A stretch of 64,000 nt of DNA, from contig CAUBRZ010000004.1 in the NCBI GenBank assembly GCA_958438515.1, forward strand, positions 1-64,000, read 5' to 3'. The DNA is from an uncultured Clostridium sp. (GTDB taxonomy: Bacteria > Bacillota > Clostridia > TANB77 > CAG-508). A program made the position numbers and the translations under genes. Below are positions 29,284-39,894 of the stretch, in pieces. Below the pieces are notes generated by a model that saw nothing but the letters and a program-made list of their open reading frames with translations, searched no databases and was not told the origin of the DNA. Position 1 is the first letter of the stretch. Each line of letters begins with the position of its first letter.

Positions 29284-32200
29284 ATGTATTTAAAAAGATT
29301 AGAATTGCAAGGATTTAAATCTTTCGCAGATAAAACGGTTCTAGAATTTATGCCAGGTATAACAAGTGTAATTGGACCAAACGGTTCTGGAAAGAGTAAT
29401 ATATCAGATTGTATAAGATGGATACTCCGGAGAACAAAGTATGAAGTCATTAAGAGGTTCAAAATCATTAGATATAATATTTTCAGGAACTCAAAACAGG
29501 AAATCATTAGGTTTTGCAGAAGGTTCATTGGTTTTTGATAATACAGATGGGAGTTTACCAATTGAATATACAGAAGTAACGGTAACAAGAAAGATATATA
29601 GAAGTGGGGAAACTGGATATTATATAAATAAGGTACCATGTAGACTAAAAGATGTATTAGAATTATTTATGGATACAGGAATTGGCAAAGATGGATACTC
29701 AATAATAGGACAAGGAAAAATTGATGAAATTTTAAGTAATAAATCAGAAGATAGAAGAAATATATTTGAAGAAGCAGCAGGAATTGTAAAGTATAGATCA
29801 AGAAAACAAGAATCAGAGAAAAAATTGGAAAGAACTAAATTAAATCTACTTAGAATAAATGATATTTTATCTGAGATAGAAGCAAATATAGATCCACTAA
29901 AAATACAAGCAGAAAAAGCAAAAAAATACCTAAATTTAAAAGAAGAATTAAAAAGCATTGAAATAGGATTATTTATTTATAATATAGAGAAATATAAAAC
30001 AAGTTTGCAAGAAATCATAAAAGATGAACAAATCTATACTGAACAATGTAATGAAGAAGAAGGTAGATTAGAAAGAGTAAAACAATTAAAAGAAGAATTA
30101 AAGACTCAAATAGATGAAATTACAATACAAATAGAGGAGATGTCTAATTTAGGATTTGAAAGTCAAAAAGAAATTGAAATGCTAAATTCGGATATAAATG
30201 TTGCTAATACTAGAATTTTAAATAATAGTGAGAATTTTAAAAGATTTGAAAAGGAAATAGAAGAATCTAAAAATAGAATAAAAGAATTACAAGAGGAAAT
30301 TGAACAAAAACTAGAAAAAAAAGCAGATTTAAAACAAAATAAAGAAAAATTCCAAAAAGAATTAGATGAAAAAGAAGAAGAATTAGCAAAAATAACAAAA
30401 AAATTATCTGCAAAAGAGCTAGAAATAGAAGGATATAAAGCGAAAACAGAAGAAAATATAGATAAAAAATATGAGTTACAATCACAGATAAATACTCAAA
30501 ATATTAATTATGAAAATTATGAAAAAAGACAAAAGCAATTGAAAGGTGAAATAGCAGCTCATATTTCAGAATTAGATGAAGCAAGATTGAAGAAAGATGA
30601 AATTTCTAAAGAATTTTATGAAATTGATAGTAAAAGAAATAAGATAGTTAAAAGTTTAGAAGAGATAAATAAAAGCAAAGAACAAGCAGATAGAAAATTA
30701 AAAGACTATGAAGATAATATGCATAATCATCAAAATGAGATGAGAATAAAAGAATCTAAACTAAAATTTTTAATAGAAACGGAAAAAGAAAAAGAAGGAT
30801 ATATAAGAAGTGTTAAGTCTTTGCTAAAAGACTGTGAGTCAATAAAAGAGTTAGGAAAAGGAATGCATGGGGTTTTAGCAAATGTTATTGAGGTACCAGA
30901 AGAATATCAAACAGCAATTGAAATGTGTTTAGGTGCTAGCTTACAAAACATTGTTACTGAAACAGAAGAAGATGCCAAAAAATTAGTAGAACATTTAAGA
31001 AAGAATAATTTAGGAAGAGCATCATTTTTACCAATTACATCTGTAAAAGGTAAAAAAATAGATAAAATTAAAGGAAATGAAAAAGGGATAATTGGTATTG
31101 CATCAGATCTAATTAAGTTTAGTAAAAAATATGAACAAATTATAATTAGTTTACTTGGAAGAACTGTTATTGTAGACAATATGGATACAGCTATAAAAGT
31201 GGCAAAACAAAATAGTTATTCTTTTAGAATAATAACATTAGCAGGAGATGTGATAAACTCATCTGGAGCGATAACAGGTGGTTCAGTATCAAAGAAAACT
31301 GTAAATATTTTAGGCAGAGGAAGAGAGATAGAAAAATTAGAAAAGGAAATAAAGAGTCTAAAAAGCAAGGTAGAAAAACTAGAAAAAGAAAAGCAAGAAT
31401 ATGAAACATCTATAGAAGATATATTAGATGGTGCAACATCATTAGAAAAGCAATTACAAGAAATTGATATTACTTACGCAACAGAAAAGCAAAGATTAAT
31501 ATCAATTGATGAAAATATTGCAAAAATAGAACAACGATTATCAAAATTAAAGGAAGAACAAAACAAATTAGAAGAACAAAAAGAAAATAGTATATTAGAA
31601 AAGCAAAAAATACAAGAGGAGATTGAAAAATTAACAGAAGAAACAAATAAATTAACAGAAATTATAAATGAATTTACTACTTTAAATAAAGACAATCAAA
31701 AATATGTAGATGACTTAAATTTTGATATTACAAATTTAAAAATATCAGTATCTTCTTTTGATGAAAGTGAGGCATCAATTGAAGAAATACAACAAAGAAT
31801 TAACTTAGAGATTGAGAATACTAATAACAGCATAGAAAATAAGAAGATTCAATTAGAAAAAATAAAACAAGACAATTTTAATTTAGAAAAGACTGTTGAG
31901 GAGACTAAAGAAAAAATTGAAAATATAAAACAGGAAGTAAATGCAAGTGGTTCTAAAATAGAAAAATTAAAAGAACAAAGAATAGAAAAAAATGAAAAAT
32001 TGGCAAAACAAGAAGAAGAAATTACAGATAAATTTAAAATAATTGAAGATTTAAAATCTCAAATAGTTAAGATTGACATGAAAAAGGCAAAATTTGAAGA
32101 AGATATAAATAGTATCATAGAAAAAATGTGGGAGGAATATGAATTAACACCAAATACAGTTGAAAATTATAAAAAACCAGAAAATGTTGCATTAACGCAA

Positions 32201-32830
32201 AAGAAAGTAAATTCTTTAAGAAAAGAGATACGAGATTTAGGAAGTGTTAATGTAGATTCAATTGAAGAATATAAAACTATGAAAGAAAGATATGACTTTA
32301 TGTGTGAGCAAAGAGTAGATTTAGAAGATACTATGAGTAAACTAAGAAAAATTATAAATGATATGACAAATACAATGAAAGAGCAATTTAAAAAGCAATT
32401 TGAGATTATTAACAAAAACTTTGTAGAAGTGTTTAGAGAATTATTTGGTGGAGGAAATGCATCTTTAAAGTTAGAGGACGAGGAAAATATATTAGAATGT
32501 GGAATAGAGATTAATGTACAACCACCAGGTAAAAAATTACAAAATATGATGTTATTATCTGGAGGAGAAAAAGCATTTACAGCAATTGCTTTATTGTTTG
32601 CGATACTAAAAATAAATCCAGCTCCATTTTGTGTGTTAGACGAAATTGAAGCAGCCTTAGATGATTTAAATGTATATCGTTTTGCAGAGTATTTAAAGAA
32701 ATTCTCTGGAAGCACACAATTTTTAGTTATTACACACAGGAAAGGAACGATGGAAGCAGCAGATACAGTATATGGGGTAACTATGGAGGAAAATGGAATA
32801 TCAAAATTATTATCTATGAAGTTAAAATAG
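29284..32830 (+). CDS. smc: Chromosome segregation protein SMC (one +1 shift)
   Basis: 1181 residues after joining, as expected for bacterial SMC. Condenses and aligns chromosomes with ScpAB. Walker A GPNGSGKSN spans residues 34-42; two long coiled coils flank the hinge (GAITGGSVSKK near 660). Signature LLSGGEKAF and Walker B FCVLDEIEAALDD close the C-terminal head. CGG 29428 (residue 48) falls inside the N-terminal ATPase head; skipping C gives CIRWIL-GEQSMKSLRGSK, the near-invariant family sequence. Without the shift the product would end before 90 residues, so recoding should be efficient. Confidence 0.95.
29428..29430 (+). other. In-frame CGG, +1 recoding site 10
   Basis: Context CTC-C-GGA. 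The join reads CIRWIL-GEQSMKSLRG, near-invariant in SMC. Confidence 0.96.
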
Positions 32831-32855
32831 AAAACGAGGGAAAGTCCCTCGTTTT
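32831..32855. terminator. Bidirectional terminator
   Basis: AAAACGAGGGA / TCCCTCGTTTT with a three-base loop, between smc and a convergent small gene. Confidence 0.85.
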
Positions 32856-32869
32856 GTGAATTACCATAA

Positions 32870-33094
32870 TTAGATATACGGAATAAATCCTAAGCTAACC
32901 ATATCAAATTGAGTATTAATAAAATGTTCTGAGTCAGAAAATATGAAGATATTATCATATGCCTCAGAAAAATTATTTTTTAAGTAAATTAAAGTTTTTA
33001 GATAATTTAATTTACTTGTGTCATCACTTTCTACAGTGATAGCCTTTCTACGTGTTGCAGAATCATACTTTAATGTAATACTCTCAGTTGCCAT
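32870..33094 (-). CDS. Hypothetical 74-residue protein
   Basis: Starts MATESITLKYD, with AAGGAGG 9 bases upstream. The longer frame to 33151 lacks such a site. It contains YDSATRRKAITVES and ends GFIPYI. No signal, membrane helix or known motif. Short proteins beginning MA-x-E-S/T-ITLKYD occur in Clostridia, but I cannot name a family. It lies between the smc terminator and ytaF on the same strand. Confidence 0.6.
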   Translation of the reverse strand: MATESITLKYDSATRRKAITVESDDTSKLNYLKTLIYLKNNFSEAYDNIFIFSDSEHFINTQFDMVSLGFIPYI

Positions 33095-33168
33095 AAGTAA
33101 TTCCTCCTTAAATTTTGTAAAAGTATTATACAAAATTCGACAAAAAAACACAAGTGTAATTACATATT

Positions 33169-33819
33169 TTATAAAAAATAACGTAAAAATCCAATAAAAA
33201 CTAGTAAAATTCCAGAGATAATTGACCAGATATTATCAGGAAATTGGTTTAATTTATAAATTTTTCTACCTAATAAAGTACCTAAACCTAAGAATACTAG
33301 TTGAAAAACAGAAATTAAGAAAGGAAAAATTATAAAATTAATACCTATAATACTACCACCTATTCCAATACACAAACTATCTAATGAAAGTGCTAATCCT
33401 AAAAAAATTGATTCTTTTGCATCTATAATTTTAGAATTATCTAAATCTGAGGATATAGGATTTTTGATAATTTTTATAGTAATACCAAGAAATTTAATAA
33501 AAAAACTATATATTTTTTCAGTATTAGATTCTAGTTTAATAGAATCTTTTTTTGATTCATTTTTCAATGCTTGAAAACAAATAAAAATCCCCATTAAAAT
33601 TAGAATTATACTACCTAAAAATTTAGTGAAATTTTCAGGGAAAATCGTTTTTATTATATTTCCAAACAATAAAGATAGAATTGATACTAGAAAAGAAATA
33701 GAAAACAAAATAAGTTTACCCAAATAAGATATTTTAGTATTTTTAATTCCATATGTAATACCAATTCCTAGAGAATCTATACTACTAGAAATAGCTAAGA
33801 TAAAAGCGTTTAGTAACAT
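33169..33819 (-). CDS. ytaF: YtaF/MntP-like membrane protein
   Basis: 216 residues from ATG 33819 (AGGGGGT upstream). Six helices; two repeated halves each carry a SxDSLxxGI motif: SSSIDSLGIGITYG at the N-terminus and ALSLDSLCIGIGGS near residue 140, as in the DUF204/MntP fold. YtaF is a sporulation-associated membrane protein; related MntP exports manganese. Divergent from the P-type ATPase gene, with 122 bases between starts. Cation transport is inference. Confidence 0.85.
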   Translation of the reverse strand: MLLNAFILAISSSIDSLGIGITYGIKNTKISYLGKLILFSISFLVSILSLLFGNIIKTIFPENFTKFLGSIILILMGIFICFQALKNESKKDSIKLESNTEKIYSFFIKFLGITIKIIKNPISSDLDNSKIIDAKESIFLGLALSLDSLCIGIGGSIIGINFIIFPFLISVFQLVFLGLGTLLGRKIYKLNQFPDNIWSIISGILLVFIGFLRYFL

Positions 33820-33941
33820 AATCAAATAACCCCCTACAACATAATATGACAAAAAAAATAAAAAGTTCGAACTAAAAAAAGGAATAACCAAAGGACAAAC
33901 TACATAAGATTTAATAGAATTTATACAAAGGAGAGGTTAGT

Positions 33942-36543
33942 ATGTGGGAAACACTAAGAAAAGAAGAGGTATTGAAATCATTTAGTACAAATAAGAAACT
34001 AGGATTAACAAACCAAGAAGTACTTTTAAGAAAACAAAAATATGGTAAAAACAAATTGGAGGACAAACCTAAAGAAACACTATTTATTAAATTTGTAAAG
34101 CAGTTTAATGATTTTATGATTATTATCTTGATTATTGCATCTATAATATCTGCAGGTATTTCTTATATACAAGGTGAAAATGATTATATAGATTCAATAA
34201 TTATAATTGCAATTGTAATACTAAATGCAATAATGGGAGTAATTCAAGAAGCAAAGGCAGAGAAGTCAATTGAAGCATTAAAACAAATGACTCCACCAAA
34301 GGCTAAAGTTTTAAGAGAAAATATTACAACTCAAATAAATGCAGAAGAAATTGTTCCAGGAGATATAATTATATTGGAATCAGGTAGCTACGTACCAGCA
34401 GATTGTAGACTAATAGAAGATCATAATCTAAAAATTGAAGAATCTAGTTTAACTGGAGAAACAGAACCAGTAATAAAAAATTCTGATATGATTTGTAAAA
34501 AAGATATTCCTCTTGGGGATAGATTAAATATGGCATTTATGGCAACTATCGTAGTAAATGGACATGGAAAAGCTATAGTAACAGAAACAGGAATGAATAC
34601 TAAAGTTGGAAAAATTGCAAATATGATAATTGAAGATGATGCACCAGAAACACCTATTCAAAGAAAATTAAGTCAAGTTGGTAAGATATTAGGAATAGTA
34701 TGTTTGGCTATTTGTGTAATTATATTTGCAATAGGTTTAATAAAAGATATAGAACCAATGGAAATGTTTATGACATCAGTAGGATTGGCAGTAGCAGCTA
34801 TTCCAGAGGGGTTACCAGCAATTGTTACTATTATGCTATCTATTGGAGTTACTAAAATGGCTAAAAATAATAGTATTATAAGGAAATTGCCGGCAGTAGA
34901 AACTCTAGGAAGCAGTAAGGTTATTTGTTCTGATAAAACAGGAACATTGACACAAAATAAAATGACAGTAGTAGAGATAAAATCAAAAAATCTTGAATTA
35001 ATAACAGAATTAAGCACTATGTGTACAGATTGTGATGTTCTATACAAAAATGGAAAATTACAAGTAAATGGAGAACCAACAGAAATTGCAATAGTACAAA
35101 ATGGTTTAAATAATGGAAAAGATAAAACAAAACTATATCAAATGTATCCAAGAATAAATGAAATTCCATTTGATTCAAATAGAAAAATGATGACCACAAT
35201 ACATAGAGTTGATAATAAATATAGAATAATAACAAAAGGAGCACCAGATGTTTTATTAGAAAAGTGTAAGAATTCAGTAGGAGAAAAGCAAAAGATACAA
35301 ACAGAGAATCTACAAATGGCAAAAAAAGCTTTAAGAGTTATTGCAGTAGCTTATAAAGAATTAGATGTATTGCCTGATAAGATTAATACAGAAAATATAG
35401 AAAACAATTTGGAGTTTGTTCGGACTAATTGGAATGATAGATCCACCAAGAAAAGGTGTTAAAGAAGCAGTAAAAACTTGTAAGCGTGCCGGAATAAAAA
35501 CAGTAATGATCACAGGAGATCATATTGCAACAGCAAAGGCAATTGCAAAAGATTTAAATATATTAGGCGTAAATGATAAAGCAATAACAGGACAAGAATT
35601 AGATAAAATACCACAGAAAACTTTGGAAAAGGAAATACAAAATTATTCAGTTTTTGCAAGAGTAACACCAGAACATAAAGTAAGAATTGTAAAAGCATGG
35701 CAAAATGCAGGAGCAGTTGTTGCTATGACAGGAGATGGTGTAAATGATAGTCCAGCTCTAAAAAGTGCAGACATAGGAATTGCAATGGGGAAGAATGGTA
35801 CTGATGTTGCTAAAAATGCATCAGATATGATATTAACTGATGACAATTTTGTAACAATTGTAGAAGCAGTAAAACAAGGAAGAAATATTTATGACAATAT
35901 AAAAAAGGCAATTCACTTTTTAATTGCAACAAACATAGGAGAAATTGTGACAATTTTTATGGGATTAGTATTAGGATTTAAATCACCATTGCTTGCAATT
36001 CAACTTTTATGGGTAAATTTAGTCACAGACTCTTTGCCAGCAATTGCAATTGGGTTAGAACCACCAGAGAAAGATATTATGAATAGAAAACCAATAAGTA
36101 GTAAAAAGGGAATTTTTGCAGATGGATTATGGAATAAGATTATTGTAGAAGGAATTATGATAGGAATGTTAACATTAGTTGCATTTAGTTTTGGAAATAA
36201 ATATTATGGATTAGAAGTAGGAAGAACAATGGCATTTTTATCAATTGGATTACTAGAACTTATCCACAGTTTTAATATAAAAAGTGAACAATCAATATTC
36301 AAAGTAGGAATTTTTGAAAATAAATTTTTGATAGGAAGTTTTATATTAGGAGTATTTGTACAAACAATAGTTGTAATCATACCAACTTTAGCAGATATAT
36401 TTAAATTAGTTCCATTAAATCAAACACAATGGATTATAACTTTGATGATATCAATTCTTCCAATTCCTATTATGGAATTACAAAAGAAAGTAAATGAAGT
36501 GAAATTTGGAAAAGTAATTTATACTGAAAAGCAAAAAGCATAA
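33942..36543 (+). CDS. Calcium-type P-type ATPase (one +1 shift)
   Basis: 866 residues after joining, a PMCA/SERCA-like P2A ATPase. The cation N-domain begins at WETLRKEEVLKSF. LTGETEPV near residue 170 is the actuator loop, SDKTGTLTQNKM near 330 has the phosphorylated Asp, KGAPDVLLEKC near 430 is in the nucleotide domain and MTGDGVNDSPAL closes the P-domain. CGG 35421 (residue 493) is skipped to give LEFV-GLIGMIDPPRKGV, universal in these pumps. The zero frame ends 13 codons later. The downstream part has the last six helices. It likely exports Ca2+, with divergent ytaF perhaps handling another divalent cation. Confidence 0.93.
35421..35423 (+). other. In-frame CGG, +1 recoding site 11
   Basis: Context GTT-C-GGA. 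The join reads NLEFV-GLIGMIDPPR. Confidence 0.95.
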
Positions 36544-36555
36544 AAATTTATTTAA

Positions 36556-36657
36556 CCAGGAAAGAAATCTTGTGGAGCTGGTGTATTTGCATTTAACTAC
36601 TATGCAGATGTAGCTGACACTAGTAACAGTTTTCGTCCAGTAGTGTTTAGTTTCTAA
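36556..36657 (+). pseudogene. Orphan C-terminal fragment of a lectin/FGE-fold protein
   Basis: An open stretch after a TAA reads PGKKSCGAGVFAFNYYADVADTSNSFRPVVFSF in two halves. Its GVFAF...SFRPVV ending mirrors the GIFAF...GFRAVL ending of the protein at the left edge. No start codon, RBS or upstream domain is present, so it is a gene remnant or a donor cassette about 100 bases long. Confidence 0.5.
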
Positions 36658-36681
36658 GCATAACAAAAAATAAATTAGTAC

Positions 36682-36710
36682 TTGCAAAATTTAAATAAAT
36701 ATGATAAAAT
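36682..36710 (+). promoter_or_regulatory. Possible promoter of rpsF-ssb-rpsR
   Basis: TTGCAA at 36682-36687, 17-base spacer, TAAAAT at 36705-36710. A hairpin starts almost at once, so the transcript would begin inside or just before it. Confidence 0.4.
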
Positions 36711-36741
36711 AGCTATGTTTTGAAAGGCATAGCTATTTTTT
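36707..36741 (+). terminator. Intrinsic terminator or leader hairpin
   Basis: AAATAGCTATG / CATAGCTATTTTTT. It could end ATPase-side transcripts or act as an attenuator ahead of rpsF. Confidence 0.6.
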
Positions 36742-36818
36742 ATCAAATAATATGCTGAACAAATCTCTACTTACATTTATTAAAATGTAGGTTATAAATC
36801 CAAAGGGAGGTGAAAATA

Positions 36819-37103
36819 ATGAACAAATACGAAAGTATTATCATTGTTAATCCAAATGTTGATGAAGCAGGTTTAAAAGCTTTAGAAGAAAAATTTACAG
36901 GGTTAATCAATGAACATGGAAAAGTAGAATCAGTAGAAAATATGGGAAAGAAAAAATTAGCATATGAAATCAAAAAGTTCAGTGAAGCTACATATTTACT
37001 ATTCAACTTTGAGGCAGAACCAGCATCAATAGCAGAACTTGAAAGAATTTACAGAATTACAGATGATATTATTAAATTTATCGTTGTAAGAAAAGAAGAC
37101 TAA
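36819..37103 (+). CDS. rpsF: 30S ribosomal protein S6
   Basis: 94 residues from ATG 36819, with GGGAGG 8 bases upstream. The GTG at 36810 in the same frame sits on the RBS and is not used. Begins MNKYESIIIVNPN and carries GKKKLAYEIKKFSEATYLLF. S6 binds S18 on the small-subunit platform. First gene of the classical rpsF-ssb-rpsR operon. Confidence 0.95.
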   Translation: MNKYESIIIVNPNVDEAGLKALEEKFTGLINEHGKVESVENMGKKKLAYEIKKFSEATYLLFNFEAEPASIAELERIYRITDDIIKFIVVRKED

Positions 37104-37173
37104 TTAAAATTAGTGAAAATATCAATTAAATAAAGATAGGGGCCTTTATTTAAAGTAAAGAAAGGTGATAGAA

Positions 37174-37599
37174 ATGAACAAAGTAATATTAATGGGAAGA
37201 TTAACAAGAGATCCAGAAGTAAGATATACACAAACAAATAACACACTAGTAGCTTCTTTTAGTTTAGCAGTAAATAGAAGATTTGTAAGACAGGGAGAAG
37301 AAAGACAAGCAGATTTTATAAATATTGTTGCTTGGAGTAAACTAGGAGAATTTTGTAGTAAATACTTTAAGAAAGGTCAACAAGTAGGAATTATAGGAAG
37401 AATACAAACAAGAACTTGGGATGATGACCAAGGAACAAAACATTATGTAACAGAAGTTGTAGCTGAAGAAGCTTATTTTGCAGATAGTAAAAGAGAAGGA
37501 GAATCAGCTGGAAACTTTGAAAATACATTTGGAAGTACTGAGCCAGGAAGTATGGGAGCAGACTTCGAAGTATCTTCAAGTGATGACCTACCATTCTAA
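37174..37599 (+). CDS. ssb: Single-stranded DNA-binding protein
   Basis: 141 residues from ATG 37174; GTG 37165 lies too near the AAAGG site. The OB fold begins MNKVILMGRLTRDPEVRYT and includes FINIVAWSKLGEF. The acidic tail ends SSDDLPF, the site that binds repair and replication partners. Second gene of the ribosomal operon; a divergent two-domain SSB lies at 62303. Confidence 0.95.
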   Translation: MNKVILMGRLTRDPEVRYTQTNNTLVASFSLAVNRRFVRQGEERQADFINIVAWSKLGEFCSKYFKKGQQVGIIGRIQTRTWDDDQGTKHYVTEVVAEEAYFADSKREGESAGNFENTFGSTEPGSMGADFEVSSSDDLPF

Positions 37600-37622
37600 A
37601 ACAAAGAGGGGGAAAATATAAA

Positions 37623-37901
37623 ATGGCAGATAAGAAACAAAATAAAAGAAACAATAAAAACTATGATGAAGATTATAATCCAAGATTTAGAAAACAAAGA
37701 AAAAAAGTATGCTTATTATGTAGTGACAAAAACTTTGAATTAGATTATAAAAATCCAGAACAACTAAAAAAATTCATCAATGATAAAGGAAAAATTTTAC
37801 CAAGAAGAACAACAGGTGCATGTGCAAAACATCAAAGAGACATTACAACAGCAGTAAAAAGAGCAAGACATATTGCTATGTTGCCTTATTCACAAAATTA
37901 A
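37623..37901 (+). CDS. rpsR: 30S ribosomal protein S18
   Basis: 92 residues, starting 13 bases after GAGGGGG. Lys/Arg-rich N-terminus, then CLLCSDKNFELDYKNPEQL and KILPRRTTGACAKHQRDITTAVKRAR, the canonical S18 core. Last gene of the operon, followed by a terminator. Confidence 0.95.
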   Translation: MADKKQNKRNNKNYDEDYNPRFRKQRKKVCLLCSDKNFELDYKNPEQLKKFINDKGKILPRRTTGACAKHQRDITTAVKRARHIAMLPYSQN

Positions 37902-37919
37902 TTTGTTTATAATAAATGA

Positions 37920-37949
37920 AGAAACCGTTGAAATATCAACGGTTTCTTT
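37920..37949 (+). terminator. Intrinsic terminator of the rpsR operon
   Basis: GAAACCGTTGA / TCAACGGTTTC then TTTG. Confidence 0.85.
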
Positions 37950-38056
37950 GTGTAAAATAAAATCAAGAGTTTAATTATTTTTTTGTTTTTAAAGCATTTA
38001 CAATAAAAAAACGTTATGTTATAATCTGTAATAGAAAAACAAAAGAGGTGAAATCT

Positions 38057-38986
38057 TTGAATCAAATATTAAGTGTAGAAAACGGAAAAAAAGAAAAAAA
38101 GGTAAGAAATAGTGGACCAATTGAAATTAATTCAATTTTAAAATTTTTTTCAATAGCCATATTGATTTTTGGGGTATTTCTAATAGGTAGTGGGTCATAT
38201 TCGATGTATAACACATCGAAAAATGAAAATTCATTAATTAAACCAACAATATCACTTTTAGAACCTTCAGAAACACAAACAACTATACAAGTTAGTCATA
38301 ATAAAAATTTAGAAAAAGTAACATATCAATGGAATGATAAAGAACCAGTTGAAATAAATTGTACTGGTAAAAAGAAAGTAGAACAAACAATTGAAATACC
38401 AACGGGAGAAAATACATTAAATATATATGCAAAAGATATAAACGGATTAGAAAGTACTACTACAAAGCAATATACATTATTAGGAGATATAAATATAGAA
38501 TTAAAAGTAGAAGGAAGTAATCTAAAAATAACAGCAGATGGAAAAGAAGAATTATCATATATGACATATCGTTGGGATGAAGAAGAAGAAACAAAAATAG
38601 ATATAAATGATACAAAGGCAGAGCAAACAATTGAAATACCAAAAGGTTTACACAAACTAACAGTAATTGCAGTAGATATTAATAACAATACTGAAACTAA
38701 AGAACAAGAAGTAAAAGGAGTAACAAAGCCAAAACTAGACGTAACAACAGATGGGTCATCAAACTTTATTATAAAAGCATCAGATGACGAAGGAATAAAG
38801 AAAGTAGAATTTATTATAAATGAAAATGAAAGATATAAATTAGACTTAGATAAAGTATATTCTTTAGAACAAAGAAAACAATTTGAATATGCATATCCAT
38901 TACATGATGGAGAAAATAGATTAGAGGTAAGAGTGTATAACGAAAGCGATGTAAGTGAAGTAGCTAGAGTTAAAGTAACAAAATAA
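38057..38986 (+). CDS. Membrane-anchored protein with Ig-like repeats
   Basis: About 309 residues from TTG 38057 (GAGGTG upstream; GTG 38048 is the alternative). A single membrane helix, FFSIAILIFGVFLIGSGS, lies near residues 32-50, with the C-terminus outside. Three tandem beta-rich repeats follow, with shared elements VTYQWND/MTYRWDE, EQTIEIPTGENTLNIYAKD/EQTIEIPKGLHKLTVIAVD and VEFIINEN...GENRLEVRVYN. They resemble bacterial Ig-like folds. A surface or wall-facing structural role is inferred; I know no specific family. Confidence 0.65.
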   Translation: MNQILSVENGKKEKKVRNSGPIEINSILKFFSIAILIFGVFLIGSGSYSMYNTSKNENSLIKPTISLLEPSETQTTIQVSHNKNLEKVTYQWNDKEPVEINCTGKKKVEQTIEIPTGENTLNIYAKDINGLESTTTKQYTLLGDINIELKVEGSNLKITADGKEELSYMTYRWDEEEETKIDINDTKAEQTIEIPKGLHKLTVIAVDINNNTETKEQEVKGVTKPKLDVTTDGSSNFIIKASDDEGIKKVEFIINENERYKLDLDKVYSLEQRKQFEYAYPLHDGENRLEVRVYNESDVSEVARVKVTK

Positions 38987-38989
38987 AAG

Positions 38990-39020
38990 ATACCTCCTAC
39001 AGATATTGTAGGAGGATATT
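38990..39020 (+). terminator. Strong hairpin, possible terminator
   Basis: ATACCTCCTACA / TGTAGGAGGATAT, nine GC-containing pairs, but followed by ATTTATTG and not a clean T-run. The right arm contains AGGAGG, 21 bases before the next start, which is too far for an RBS. Confidence 0.5.
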
Positions 39021-39039
39021 TATTGAAAAGAGGGCAAAA

Positions 39040-39838
39040 ATGGAGGAAAAACTATTTGAGATACTAACATATTTTATAATTTATTCTTTCTTAGGCTGGG
39101 CAATGGAATCAGTAGTAAGATCTGTAGCAGAGAAAAAAATAATAAATACAGGATTTTTAAAAGGACCATTATGCCCAATTTATGGAATTGGTGCAATGAT
39201 AATGTTCTTGTGCCTGGACCAATTTGAAAACAATATAGTACTATTATTTTTTATAGCAATAATAGTATTAACAATATGGGAATATTTAGTAGGAGTAGCA
39301 TTAGAAAAAATGTTTCATACAAAATATTGGGACTATTCAGACCAAAAGTTTAACTTTCAAGGAAGAATATGTCTAGTGAATTCTATTTGTTGGGGAATAT
39401 TAGGAGTAGTATTTGTAAGATATATCCATCCATTTGTACATGATATAGTTTTAAAAGTAAATGTTAAATTATTACACTATATAATATCAATAATAACAAT
39501 AGTAGGAATTGTAGATATGATAGTAAGTATAGTGAAAGTGAAAAACATGAAAGGTACATTAGAAAAAGTAGAAGAACTAAATAAAGAGATAAAAGAAAAA
39601 CTAAAAGAAATCAAAAATCTAACAAAAGATAATACTAAGGATGCAGAAAAGATTACAGCAACTGAAAATATTCAAAAAATAGTAGACAAATTAAAAAAGA
39701 AAAGAGACAAAACTATACGCCGGTTTATACAAAAATGTGTATAGGTTAAAGAAGGCATTCCCTGCTATAAATACAAAAGAAATAACACAAGTATTAAATA
39801 AAAAGATAGATATTAGAAAAAATAAGAAAAACACTTGA
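39040..39838 (+). CDS. CmpB-type 'putative ABC transporter permease' membrane protein (one +1 shift)
   Basis: 265 residues after joining. Starts MEEKLFEILTYFIIYSFLGW; family motifs include GFLKGPLCPIYGIGA near residue 44, WEYLVGVALEKMF and WDYSDQKFNFQGRICL. Four or five helices. This PF06541-like family is common in gut Clostridia, and the transporter label is unproven. CGG 39721 (residue 227) is skipped to give KTIR-GLYKNVYRLKKAFPAINTKE; the AFP tail is what relatives carry. The zero frame stops seven codons after the CGG. Here the shift affects only the last 38 residues. Confidence 0.82.
39721..39723 (+). other. In-frame CGG, +1 recoding site 12
   Basis: Context CGC-C-GGT. The preceding CGC is an ordinary arginine codon. 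The join reads KTIR-GLYKNVYRLKKAFP. Confidence 0.85.
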
Positions 39839-39894
39839 AAAGAATAAAGCTTTTTGTATATAATAAAACTGAAAGTAAAAAAAGGAGAAAACAA

